Positions 35,013 to 45,642 are shown, counted from the stretch's first letter. The stretch is DNA of 64,000 bases from Tetracentron sinense (GCA_015143295.1 CM026574.1:11162938-11226937); one strand, 5' to 3'. The notes: generated by a model from the letters alone, not told the origin. Numbers and translations are program-made.

Positions 35013-35029
35013 CACTCATCAAGGCTTGA

Positions 35030-36640
35030 CACCCATCTTCGGTAAAATGGTTGTGTGATCGACCCTCACCTCATCTATCTTCGATGAAACAGTTGTGTGA
35101 TCGGCCTTCACCTCATCTATCTTCGGTGATCGGTTGTGTGATCGAGCCTCACCTCATCTATCTTTAGTGAACGGTTGTGTGATCGAATCTCACCTTATCT
35201 ATTCTTGGTGAAACGGTTGTGTGATCGACCCTCACCTCATCCATCTTCGATGAATGGTTGTGTGATCACCTCATCTATCCTCGGTGAAATGGTTGTGTGA
35301 TTGACCCTCACCTCACTCTATCTTCGGTGAAATGGTTGTGATCGACCCTCACCTCATCTATCTTCGGTGAACGGTTGTGTGATCGACCCTCACTTCATCT
35401 ATCCTCAGTGAAACGGTTGTGTGATTGACCCTCACCTCACTTTATCTTTGGTGAAATGGTTGTGTGATCGACCCTCATCTCATCTATCTTCGGTGAAACG
35501 ATTGTGTGATCGACCCTCACCTCATCTATCATCGGTGAAATGGTTGTGTAATCGACCCTCACCTCATCCATCTTCGGTGAACGGTTGTATGATTGACCCT
35601 CACCTCATCTATCATCGGTGAAACGGTTGTGTGATCGACCCTCACCTCACTCTATCTTCGGTGAAACGGTTGTGTTATCAACCCTCACCTCATCTATCTT
35701 CGGTGAAACGGTTGTGTGATCGGCCTTCACCTCATCTATCTTCGATGAACGGTTGTGTGATCGACCCTCACTTGTGTGATCGACCCTCACCTCATCTATC
35801 TTTGGTGAACGGCTGTGTGATCGACCCTCACCTCATCTATCCTTGGTGAAACGGTTGTGTGATCGACCCTCACCTTATCCATCTTCGATGAATGGTTGTG
35901 TGATCGACCCGCACCTCATCTATTCTCAGTGAAACAGTTGTGTGATTGACCCTCACCTCACACTATCTTCGGTGAAACTGTTGTGATCAACCCTCACCTC
36001 ATCTTTCTTCGGTGAACGGTTGTGTGATCTACCCTCACCTCATCTATCCTCGGTGAAACGGTTGTGTGATCGACCCTCACCTCACTTTATCTTTGGTGAA
36101 ACGGTTGTGTGATCGACCCTCACCTCATCTATCTACGGTGAAACGATTGTGTGATCGACCCTCACCTCATTTATCCTCGGTGAAACGGTTGTGTGATCGA
36201 CTCTCACCTCATCCATCTTCGGTGAACGGTTGTGTGATTGACCCTCACCTCATCTATCATCGGTGAAACGGTTGTGTGATCGACCCTGACCTCAGTCTAT
36301 CTTCAGTGAAATGGTTGTGTTATCGACCCTCACCTCATCTATGTTCGGTGAAACGGTTGTGTGATCGGCCCTCACCACATCTATCCTCGGTGAAACGGTT
36401 ATGTGATCGACCCTCACCTCATCGATCTTCGGTGAACGTTTGTGTGATCGACCCTCACCTCATCTATCCTTGGTGAAACGGTTGTATGATCGACCCTCAC
36501 CTCATCTATCGTCGGTGAAACGGTTGTATGATCGACTCTCACCTCATTATCTCCGGTGATATGGCTGTGTGATCAACCTTCACCTCATCTCCGGTGAAAT
36601 GGTTGTGTGATCGACATTCACCCCACTTTTTGGGAGTGGA
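35030..36640 (+). repeat. Minisatellite of 42-bp units (about 37 copies) in the 3' region of the Tat/Ogre-like element
   Basis: The unit contains ACGGTTGTGTGATCGACCCT followed by CACCTCATCTATCTTCGGTG. Most units are 39-42 bp; some are shortened (for example at 35761-35790) or carry AATGG for AACGG. Because 42 is divisible by 3, long ORFs with a 14-residue period (CDRPSPHLSSVKR) appear; these are by-products. The segment at 35421-35849 recurs 645 bp downstream (36066-36476), a higher-order duplication. Tandem repeats in the 3' untranslated region are a known habit of Tat-lineage elements. Confidence 0.95.
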
Positions 36641-36869
36641 CGTGCGTTCACTCCCCTTATTCATCATGCTTAATCAACACTACTTTACTTATCGATCTCT
36701 AGTAAGGTGGTCGTGTGGCCAGCCTTCACCTTATCTCTGGGGAATGAACGTATAATCATTCCCTAAGCTCATCCATGCTTATCTCCTCATCCATCATGCT
36801 CTGCTTGCTCTGGTGTAAAAATTGGTTGATTCCAGTCTTTGTCATTCAATTGCCAACTCAGCACTCTCC

Positions 36870-36885
36870 GACAAAGAGGGGCAGC
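36870..36885 (+). other. Polypurine tract of the Tat/Ogre-like element
   Basis: GACAAAGAGGGGCAGC directly precedes the right LTR start TGTAAGCACC. The purine run AAAGAGGGG is a suitable plus-strand primer. Confidence 0.65.
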
Positions 36886-39064
36886 TGTAAGCACCCCATT
36901 TTTACAGCCCCCTCTACCATGATTAATAAACATAACCATGGTTAGATTAACCTAACCTTAAGTCAACCCCAGCTAAACCTTAGTTCCAAACCCTAGGTAA
37001 ATCCAATCAAGAGCAACTATAAAATTTCATTACCCCAAATCCAAGTAGTGAAGCCCAATTACCCAATTGCCCAAGCCAAAGCCTATTTACCATAGCACAA
37101 GCCCAAATGTCATAGTCAAAGCCCAATAACCATAACCCATGACCCATCTACTAATAACCCATGATCCATAAAGATCTAGTCCACATATCCATATCCAGCT
37201 AATATATATCCTATAACCCATGCCCATATAACTCATAGTTCACTCAACCCATCAACTCTCTTACAACTCGTACAACTCTCTTACACCTCTTATAACACTC
37301 AACCCATCAACTCTCGTACAATTCTTACAACACTCAACACCTTACAACACTCAAATCTTTACCCACTAACTCCTTTTATCTACCATGTAAAAGACACAAT
37401 CTAACCTCTTAGTTTTCCTATAAATACCAATCCCTTAGCCCCTTAGATTTATCCCTTAAGACCCCTAGAAGGTTCCCACTCACTTGTATTTCTCTTGAGT
37501 GTGAAGAAGGGAGAAGAAACTAAGGTTTAGAGTTTGAAAAGAATTCTAAGACTAAAAGCATAGAGTTCTTCACTAACTCTCATTCTTTGTGGATTCTAAA
37601 CAAAACCCTACCTCTTAGAGCATTGAAGAAGAATCCTTGGAAGAGTAGACACTCATTCTTTCATCATCTTCTCATCTTTTTTATCTTATTTTTATTTAGT
37701 TCTCTTTTCTTGGTATCTCATTTTTCAAGTATAGTTGAGTCTCTCTACACCAATCTAATGGTGTAGAGGGACCCCATATCAAAAGCAAGAAAATGTTTTT
37801 TTTTTCTCTTCCTTTCCATGTACATATTTCTTCTTTTTTATGTACCCACTAGTATGCATATGGATAGGCCCATAGAGAGTGGAAGCTAAAACTAAACATC
37901 TATTTTCCATTTTGTTTCTTTTTTGGGATTCTAATCTTCTTTCTAGAATTCTTTGTGAAAGCTCATACCCTCTCTAACATTCATTAGAACGATATTACAT
38001 CATTTATAATGGTGTAAATGAACCACCTTAAAAGGGAGATGATGAGTTTTCAATTTCTCTACTTGTCTATTTTTTTCTTATTCCCCATCTTTTCTGTTGA
38101 ATGGGTAAATGATGGTTTAAGAACTTAAGGTAAATGATGGTTTAAGGATTTAAAGAGGACATTATTCAAAATGCCTCAAACCAAAGACAATGGTATTTGA
38201 TCTATTATCAATACTAATCCAACAAAATAGGTGTTGGCAATAGATCATTTACTATTCATAATGTATATCCCTCTTTATGTCCTAAATATAATCTTTTAGC
38301 CTAACTTTTCCTTAATCTTTTTCTTGGATTAAATTTGACTTTAGTTAAGTTTGCCAAAATCCTACCTATATGAAAATAATAAAAAAAAACATGATAAAAT
38401 CTCAAAATATCAAAAACATTCAAATATAACCAAAATACCAAAAACATTCAAATATAACTAAAATATCAAAAACATTCAAATATCCCCAAAATCCCAAAAA
38501 GATAAAAGACCAAAAAGAGACTTGTAGGACCTCTTTAGCTTTGGTTAGCTCACCTAACTATAGTTCAATCTCCTCTAACCGTTGTTAGACTTAACACTTG
38601 TGCACTTGACTTCCCCGATCAATCAACCCTAGCCTCCGGGCTAAACCCTTGACCACCCTATGCATACACACACATACCCCTAGCCTTGGCACGGGTTCAT
38701 GTGCCAGAACTACGCTCGGTCTGATCTCATTATGTGAGTACGTAGGCAACCCAACTCGGGTTCGACCCTAGTCATCTAGCTTTCTATATTTCTTGGATTA
38801 GCATTCTTTTAAACACTTGGATATTATAATTAATTTTGAAATTAAAATTGGCTTAAGTTTAGGAAGTAGGTAACCATTTTAAAATTATGGACCTGACGTG
38901 CCTAATACCTTCCCCGGGGCTTAATCGAGCTGCTTACCCTAACTCTAATTAGATCATTTGCCTTATCCAAATGAACAATCCTGAAACCTATCCCTAAGAA
39001 TGAATAGGTGGCGACTCTCAAGTCAAACAATTATGTGAAAGTGGGTAAAAATCTGATGCTCACA
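36886..39064 (+). repeat. 3' LTR of the Tat/Ogre-like element
   Basis: 2179 bp, TGTAAGCACC to GATGCTCACA. It differs from the 5' LTR mainly by a short tandem expansion near 37255-37345 (ACTCAACCCATCAACTCTC units) and scattered substitutions. TATA box CCTATAAATACC is at 37424. Confidence 0.92.
38687..38749 (+). ncRNA. Candidate structured motif (3' LTR copy)
   Basis: TGGCAC-GGGTTCAT-GTGCCA, then GAACTACG...TGAT-CTCAT-TAT-GTGAG-TACGTAGGC. The outer stem CTACG/CGTAG is perfect; the inner stem keeps pairing through one G.T wobble. Confidence 0.55.
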
Positions 39065-39648
39065 GTAGCTGTAAACCCTTGTAGGGTTAGACCATAATTA
39101 TAAGTTTAAATATGAGTTAAGGGGAAAAGCTTGTAGATAAGCATAACTCTATTTGATATATAGAAAGTATCATGTATGTGATTGTGTGTATGAGATAAAT
39201 GATTTAGCTTATGCTATGAGTCTCGTAAGGAAATTCTAAAGTAACCCTACGATGCTTTATTGGCAAGTGGTAAAGAGAATGCTACGTTAAGTTGCATAGA
39301 TGCTAATATGGATGATAGTCTAGACAAAATGAAAATTGATATCCGGTAATATGTTCGCCCTTAGAGAGGTATTGTAAAACAACAAGAATTAGACCTCTGC
39401 TAAGTAGAGTAAATGTCATGCCATGATATTGCTTGAGAAGTCATCTGGTGAAAACACTTCATTGATAAATTGAAGTTGGTAAAGACTAATGAATCCATTA
39501 ATTTTATACTCCGAGAACTGAGCCGACATTAATATGCTAATAGAAGTACAACAATCGAATTGTGATTGAGAAAAAGGATTATACATTCATCCTATTACTT
39601 TAAATGATTGTTGCTAAATCATTTACGAATAAAATATTTATTGGACAT
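39065..39648 (+). other. Internal region of the outer copia element, middle part
   Basis: AT-rich, non-coding, between the Tat-like element's TSD and the SIRE solo LTR's TSD. Nothing recognisable. Confidence 0.5.
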
Positions 39649-41681
39649 TGTTAGGGTTTTAGTTCCCTAGTTCAGTACATTCCTAGCCATACCTGTGTTT
39701 ATTTAGTTTCATATTCCACACATGCTTCATGGGGTTTTATTAGCATGTTTAGGTGTAGGTTTGCAGCAGACAAATCTTATATGACAAGGGCTTCAATGTT
39801 TACAATTTAGGTTGTATTTTAATCTGTGTCATGTAATTAGTTGGATTCATGTAATGACCTAATTCATCGTTTGACGTGTTTGTGCCAAGTCATATATTTC
39901 AGTTTGGTTTTGTCAAGGAATTGCCAAATGGGGAGATTGTAAATCCATATTTTGAGATATTGCTTTATTCCGTAGTCAAAACATAGTGAGTTTAGTGTGT
40001 CTTGAGTCCTTACCTTGAAGCATCAAAGTCAAGTGAAGATGAAGATCGAAGAAGATCAACTTAAGACATTCTGATCATCGCATTCGTTTCACTCATAGCA
40101 TGGTAAGTGACCTAGATACCATGATTAGAAAACACACTATGGAGGTTTGGGACCCCTTTAAGAAATCAACCGCCTACATTCTTGGGCTGAAAATTGGCGA
40201 ATTGCAAAGCACCCATAAACACTGCAGGAAATAGCCTTTGCAGCTAAACTATGAGCAAAACCATTCCTCTCCCTTGGGATATGATGAACCTGGTACTACT
40301 GGAGAAGTACTAAATTTATCTTAATATCCTCCACTATGGGAGCAATATCAGTAGAAGGAGGAATTGGAGGCAAAGTGAAGTGGTCTACTAAAGTGTGAGC
40401 ATCCAAAATAAAACGAACAGAAGACCAATTATTATCCAATGCCAGATCTGTAGCTGACTGGAGAGCTAAGGCCTCTACTACAATGGGAGAGCTCCCCATT
40501 AGACCCTGGATGTGGCCCCTTAATATAGAGCCTCTATGTTTCCTTGCAACCACTCCTATTCTAGCAATTTCCCCATTAGAATTGAAGGCCCCATCAGATG
40601 CGATAGTGACCCAATTATGGTGAAGATCCCATACACCTGGGATAGAAGCAGTCATCTCTAGCAAATTACAAAGAGACCCCATAGGAGGAATTGTCTTAGA
40701 ATCATTATAAATACCCTAGGTGAATAGCTAGATCTTATAGAGCCTCAAAAAGAGGTTTTCTGGGCAAAATTGGAGAGCCTGATCGAGCGCTGGCCTACTG
40801 GTCGACCGTCCATGTGACCGGTCAACTGCCCATGTAGTATTTTTGCGTGGGTTTTTTTTCCAGTGAGTTTGTGTTTGGAGGGTCGACTACCCATCGCGGA
40901 TTTTGGTTTCCTACTTGGTTTCCAACTCTGTTTTGGTCTATAAATAGTAGGGTTTGATCCCCATTCGACCCTCATTAAAGAATTTTGAGAGTTTAGAGAG
41001 AGATTTATTGAGTTATTCTTGGTTTTCCAAACTCATTCTCCTCTTCTCTTCCACCCTAGAGTATGCAAGACATTGTTTGATCTTTTTTGCTTATTTTATT
41101 CCTATTGTTGGGAATTCAAACCAGAGTTTGTTAATTGAACAACCATCAACCCGTTCTGTAAATAACAATTGACCATTGTGATCCGGAACCTTTGCGAAGG
41201 AAATCGATGTGAGAAGGATTGTGGTTATTTCGTCGAAGGAATCCGGAGCCGTCATTGACGGAGATCGATTGAGAAATTGTGGTTGTGGAGACACAAAGAG
41301 AAGAACAGACTACTGAGGTAGATTGCGAGTCTTGCAAGATCGTGATTGCTTTTTGAGGCATGGAGAATTGAGTACTGGGGATCGTAGTGTTGAGTCCGGT
41401 TGAGTACAGTTCGAGTCTTGTAAGTTTTGTTACTTTGCCTTAGTGATATGTCTTCCTGGAATAGGTCTCGTGGTTTTTCCTGAAAGGGTTTTCACGTAAA
41501 AACTTATTGTGTTGTGGTTTGTTTGTTTTCATTCCGCACTTTATTGTTCATTCTCCCTTAGTTAATAATTTGATTGCATAAAGTAAAAATTGTAGATAAA
41601 CTTTTAGGAAGATCTAGCCACCCCCCTTGAGTTTGTGACTTCTTGACTCAAACGCTGATTTGAGATTCACCAGATTTTTCA
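39649..41681 (+). mobile_element. SIRE-like solo LTR (2.03 kb including a LINE insert), TSD GACAT
   Basis: TGTTAGGGTTTTAGTTCCC to GATTTTTCA, flanked by perfect GACAT (39644-39648, 41682-41686). Same family as the LTRs at 6238 and 13829. TATA box TATAAATAG at 40939; upstream, 40782-40850 holds TCGAGCGC, GGTCGACCG and GACCGGTC palindromes. A LINE RNase H fragment (about 40148-40684) is inserted in it. Confidence 0.92.
40148..40684 (-). pseudogene. LINE ORF2 C-terminal fragment with RNase H-like domain
   Basis: The minus strand reads WVTIASDGAFNSNGEIARIG, VVARKHRGSILRGHIQGLMG, PIVVEALALQSATDLAL and, after one stop, VHHIPRERNGFAHSLAAKA. This is the RVT_3-type RNase H domain of plant LINEs; the SDGAF Asp is kept. 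128 codons are open. No poly(A) is seen and the ends are fuzzy (ctatggagg / ccataggagg flanks). It is inserted in antisense within the solo LTR. Confidence 0.8.
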
Positions 41682-41746
41682 GACATGTTTATTAAATAAG
41701 GATACGGTAAATGTTATACAAAATGACTCTTAAAGGCAACTAGGAG

Positions 41747-42041
41747 TATTAGAATTATTGGTTGTAATAGCTATTTAGTTTAATCATCAAGAAGGGATCC
41801 GAAACCCTTGACCAGATAGTGTAATAATTGTCATAAAGACGTCAATTACAAATAACTGTAAAGACATCGGTTACGGGTGATTCTCTCTATAAAATAAAGA
41901 CAAAAGCATGTAAAAAGACACACTCAGATAAGCTTCTATCACCCAGATCTGACTCAAGAGGGTCGACTATGAACTGTTTGTTTACATCCACGATCGTCTC
42001 TTCTCGTTGATTTGGAACGATGATCATACGATTATCTTACA
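41747..42041 (+). repeat. Right LTR of the outer copia element
   Basis: 295 bp, TATTAGAATTATTGG to TTATCTTACA, matching 26421-26701. Preceded by AAAGGCAACTAGGAG, a weak polypurine tract. Confidence 0.8.
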
Positions 42042-42500
42042 TAGGGGCTACCGTAACTTGTACGTATCGCCCATTTTGTATCCGTTATGACGATATTTAT
42101 TTTCATGGCTTGGTTCCTCGCCCCAAATAAATTAACCAAGAGTCTTGAATTTCTCATCCTAAACAAAAGCCCATTAACATTTCTTGTCACATAAATGCAT
42201 TAGGTCAATAAAAATTTCATTTATCTCAAAAGAAAAAAAAATATCAATAAGGACAGACAACGAATCTATCTATTGAAGGTGGTCATTTTAACATGCCTAT
42301 GTATAACTATATGAGCTTGGGTCTGTCGGGACCTGGGATTGGGCCAAAATTGCCAAAATTAGTTCAAACCAAGCCCAAAAACTTGGGCCCCACAACTGAG
42401 GCAGATCCAACCCAACTTGATGAAACCTGACATAGCAAAGCATGTCGTTGGCTCATGCTGGACAGGTGGGTGTCCAACCCAATGTGCAAAAAAAGGAAAT

Positions 42501-42697
42501 TTTTTTTTTGGGAACTCGGGGTGTCCCCAACCCTTTGGGTCAGGACTAATCTCCGAGGGTGCGACGTGAGCCCGCAACCCGCCACACCAGGTAAGTCTAG
42601 GTAAACCCGTGCAGGGCTGGCCCCAAAGGGAGAGTGAGAAATGGAACCCAAGACCTCCCACTTGGGAAAAGGCCCAAGAACCACTGGTCCACCCCAC
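42501..42697 (-). mobile_element. tRNA-derived SINE, minus strand (family 1)
   Basis: The minus strand has GGGGTGGACCAGTGG (A box TGGACCAGTGG), GGGAGGTCTTGGGTTCCATT (B box) and an A-rich tail (plus T-run at 42500-42509). Possible TSD: AAAAAAGGAAATT and AGAAAAGAAATTCC. The same family is at 52531. The long ORFs across it (112 and 116 codons, minus) are chance frames. Confidence 0.82.
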
Positions 42698-43341
42698 AAG
42701 AAAAGAAATTCCATTCTTCTGTCTACTTAAAACACTTAGAAAGTTTCTCTCACTTTACGCACACATTTTAAACATAGTCGCTAACTCTCTTATAGTAATC
42801 ATCAACCACTATTTTATGTAATTGCAACTTTGTCATGAGGGTTAAATAGCGAAGGCACGACTCAAATAGCAAAGTAAGAGATTGCAATTAATTTTATTGT
42901 TTTATGTCTTTATAATTTATGAGAAGATGTTATATATATGGTCCCGATATTTTCAATCAAAACCATATTATACCCTATTTTGAGAAGAATTAGTCTATGA
43001 AACTTACAACATTGGTTTTTTTAGTCCAGTATTGCAAAGAACTAATAATATGTTGAAAAAAATAAAAAATAAAAAAAGTTGTCAAATGCTAATAGTTTTC
43101 AAAATTAAAAATAGATGTGAGTGTTTTAAGACCGGCAAAAGATTCGTACATGCTGAGATTGACATTCTTCATCAAAAAATTCAATTCATGAGGAAATAAA
43201 CACGAATTTTATATTGGAGTCTTCGTATTGTTGAGTTTGAGGTCATTATCTTTGCCTGCTACAAAAATCAAAACATCACACTCCTTCGGCGATCTTAGCT
43301 TCCACGTTATGTGCTAATGTGGTCATAGGACTCTTCTAAAC
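42698..43341. other. Intergenic stretch, distal 5' part of duplicated block C
   Basis: AT-rich. 43150-43300 (TGCTGAGATTGACATTC, AAAACATCACACTCCT) is related to 22044-22165 upstream of copy B. No gene is recognised. Confidence 0.5.
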
Positions 43342-43889
43342 GAGATCGAATCACAGTCAATTGTGATTGAACTCCCACATGTCAATATGTTATTCTTTTT
43401 ATTGATTATGGTTAGGATCACTAACCCTTGGGGTTTAACAATACAACATTGGTTTAGAAAATATATTAAACTCAAGTTTAAAAAATTTAACCCTTTAAAT
43501 TATTATTTTCTTAAAAACTAACCTTATATTAAAGTTGAATCCTGAGGGTTAGTGAATTATAAACCACAGTTAAATAGGGTTAAAAATGGACAACAGATAA
43601 CCTCTAGTGGATGCTTGAGGTGGGCGCTCGGCCATCCCCACACCATCCGACATGTGGCGATAAAAAGGGGGAGAAGTCATTTCATTTTCTCCCCATGTTT
43701 TTACCTTCTCCCCACTTGATATCTCTTCCCCCTTTTTTATTGCCACATATCCGATGGTGTGTGGATGCCCATGCGCCCACCTTAAGCATCCGCTAGAGAT
43801 AATCTGAAGCCTTAAAAGGGACCCATGTTGACTGTGGGTGCGATTGAACTCTCCTACTGTTCAATCATAATTGGTTGTGATTCAATCTC
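43342..43889. mobile_element. Mutator-type MITE with 9-bp TSD, holding a second MITE
   Basis: Ends GAGATCGAATCACAGTCAAT and the inverse of GAGATTGAATCACAACCAAT; flanks CTTCTAAAC and TTTCTAAAC (8 of 9). Inner arms continue as GATTGAACTC and CATGTCAA inverted blocks. Its central part is displaced by the foldback at 43602-43798. Confidence 0.82.
43602..43798. mobile_element. Foldback MITE nested in the Mutator-type MITE
   Basis: CTCTAGTGGATGCTTGAGG .. TAAGCATCCGCTAGAG; arms of about 85 bp (GTGGGCGC..CATC, CACACCATCCGACATGTGGC) pair almost throughout. The predicted hairpin is nearly the full 197 bp. No TSD could be settled. Confidence 0.75.
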
Positions 43890-44169
43890 TTTCTAAACGG
43901 CCTTTTATATATTTTAATTTCGTCCACTTTGGGTTCCCGTCACGTCCAGTAAGGTTTTTGGACTGGCCAGGTTTTCTACAGGTGGCATCTAATTGACTAA
44001 TTTCAAGTTTAATTAATAGGCATACTTTGGCTTTAAGGCCAATCCTACCTTAAAGACATGATTCGGGATACACGGGAAAAGGATGATATTTTAAAATGAG
44101 TTGAAAAAGATGTATTCGATATAACCAATAAGCATAAATTAACTATTTATTAAGATTACAGCTCTGATT

Positions 44170-44650
44170 TAGAAGATAGAATTAGTCTAAGGATACTCCC
44201 AAAGTGCACTCTCAAATATATTTCATAATTCTCACAGTTTAACTCAATTATTAACTATTAGGATTAGAGTTGATGTGACATTAGAAAAGTTAAAATAAGT
44301 CAAACTAATTCTTAGCCTTAGTTTAGAATTAGGGACTATATTTGGGAGTGAGTACCTCAGTATGAGCATAATGGCAAGTGTATTTGGGAAATTGAATGTG
44401 TAAAGGATGGGCCTTTTTATCTATAACTTTTCTGCAATTGTTTTCGTCTATGGGGGGACTCCCAAATATACTCTCAAATCTTATCGGTCTATAACTAACT
44501 ACAAAGGGTCAAGATTTGACTCGACTTATTTTATCTTTTCTAATGTCACATCAGCTCTAATTCTAACAATTTTAATAATTGAGAAACCGTTAGAATTTGG
44601 GTGTACAAATAGACTAATTCTTCTCAAAATACCATTGCCAGGCATATTTC
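44170..44650. mobile_element. Foldback element (about 480 bp)
   Basis: AGAGTTGATGTGACATTAGA and TCTAATGTCACATCAGCTCT (around 44270 and 44545) are inverted arms, extended by AACTCAATTATTAACTATTA / AATTTTAATAATTGAG. Terminal CTCCCAAA-type sequences recur at 44195 and 44458. Superfamily not assigned. Confidence 0.55.
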
Positions 44651-44792
44651 GAGAGCTCCAAATATCTCTTGGACCATAGTGCCTGTTTATATTTAGATTC
44701 TTATATTATAGATTATAATATTATGTATGGTTAAATTCTAGTGGGTGCTACTCACTAAAACTTTAAGTAAGCATCCCTACGAAAAAAAATTA

Positions 44793-45066
44793 CACGTGAC
44801 AAGTTGTTTTTGAATCTGATCGTTGCATGTCATGATGAACTACTTAGAAGACACGTGGCAAAAACTATATCAGGTCAATTATATGTTATTAACTATTCAA
44901 AATATCAAAGATTTCTATAATTTAGTATGCCTTATGGCATTGATGCTGAAAAATTGGGGTATTTGTCTCTATCATTGTCAGATCGACCTGATTTTTTTTG
45001 CCACGTGTCTCTCATGACCCATCTTTACATCTAATGGTCTGATCTCCAAAAAACATGTCACGTGTT
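44793..45066. mobile_element. Foldback MITE with CACGTG/ACGTG motifs in both arms
   Basis: Arms ACACGTGACAAGTTGTTTTT..GACACGTGGCAAAAA and TTTTTTGCCACGTGTC..AAAAAACATGTCACGTGT are inverted, about 90 bp each. GACACGTGGC, a G-box/ABRE-type core, occurs once per arm. Any regulatory activity is inference. Confidence 0.7.
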
Positions 45067-45496
45067 GAGCTTCTAGAATATATGTATGCACGTTCATGTG
45101 TGTGACCGTGGAAATGTAGCGGGGTGGTGATTGCTAATAAATTAACTACATATTATGCCCTTCTATTTGTATCGTATATGGGTAGGCTGCAATCACGATT
45201 AACTTGATTAGTATCTGTTATTAAGTTAGTAATTAAAAACTTAGCATAATAGCTTTGCACTCGATGAGTATTAACAACTGCCACAACCTACGCGACTCAG
45301 TCCCAGCCCTCACAGAAAGGATACAATACATGCCCATGCAACTTGGGAGCGTTGGGGCAGTACCTAGCCCAACCTCAATCCGGACCTCCCCAACCCAACC
45401 GTTGTCTTAAAAGTACGATAAAATATGTACCCATTAGTTGGGGTGTAATGTTACCAGGTTTGTTTATTCGGGTTCTTGATGCACAGTTTGCCACTC

Positions 45497-45642
45497 CAAG
45501 GGTGGAGGCCTGAGGATCTAATCCCACCGGGGGTAAGGGTTGCAAGAGCCTTCATGCCCCAGCTAACTACTGACTGGCTGACTCTACTACATAGGTAAAT
45601 GATATCTACCCCTGTGGGGCCTTCACAAAGAAAAAAAAATTT
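45497..45642 (+). mobile_element. SINE (146 bp) with perfect 15-bp TSD
   Basis: Bounded by CACAGTTTGCCACTC at 45482-45496 and 45643-45657. The head GGTGGAGGCCTGAGGATCTAA resembles a B-box region; then GTTGCAAGAG, CCCCAGCTAACTACTGACTGG and a short A-run. Related to the SINE at 20310 (GCAAGAGC..CAAGCTAACCACTAACC). Confidence 0.88.

Larger units (their letters stand above)
27990..39064 (+). mobile_element. Tat/Ogre-like Ty3/gypsy element (11.1 kb), gag only, TSD GTAGC
   Basis: Two LTRs of about 2.15 kb flank an internal region of 6.76 kb, bounded by perfect GTAGC copies (27985-27989, 39065-39069). Ends are TGTAAGCA..TGCTCWCA. The left LTR is followed after 4 nt by a TGGCGACTCTGGTGGGGA primer-binding site; the right LTR is preceded by purine-rich AAAGAGGGGCAG. 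Gag matches the Tat/Ogre branch. No protease, RT, RNase H or integrase is recognisable between 32727 and 36885. Instead there are unique non-coding DNA, direct repeats and a 42-bp minisatellite. It fits the description of terminal-repeat retrotransposons with GAG only (TR-GAG). Confidence 0.92.
26421..42041 (+). mobile_element. Old short-LTR copia element broken by two nested retroelements
   Basis: Related LTRs at 26421-26701 (281 bp) and 41747-42041 (295 bp) share TATT.GAATTATTGGTTGTAAT starts and TCTTACA ends. The left one is followed by ATTGGTATCAAAGTC, a tRNA-Met PBS. Flanks CAGGG and TAGGG match at 4 of 5. The span contains the 11-kb Tat/Ogre-like element and a SIRE solo LTR, each with its own perfect TSD. 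The remaining internal DNA (26702-27989, 39065-39648, 41687-41746) shows no coding domain, so it was non-autonomous or is too decayed. Confidence 0.75.

Noticed and set aside
35421-36476. Four ORFs of 66-72 codons with a 14-residue repeat (CDRPSPHLSSVKR)
   Set aside because: They arise because the 42-bp minisatellite unit is divisible by three. Units with indels break the frames, and there is no start context or conservation of protein over DNA.
35030-36640. CRISPR-like array
   Set aside because: Units are contiguous tandem repeats without unique spacers, lie inside a plant LTR retrotransposon, and no cas genes exist in the window.
42359-42714. Two overlapping minus ORFs of 112 and 116 codons
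   Set aside because: Both run through the minus-strand SINE (A/B boxes, A-tail) and its flank in different frames; they are by-products of its GC-rich body.
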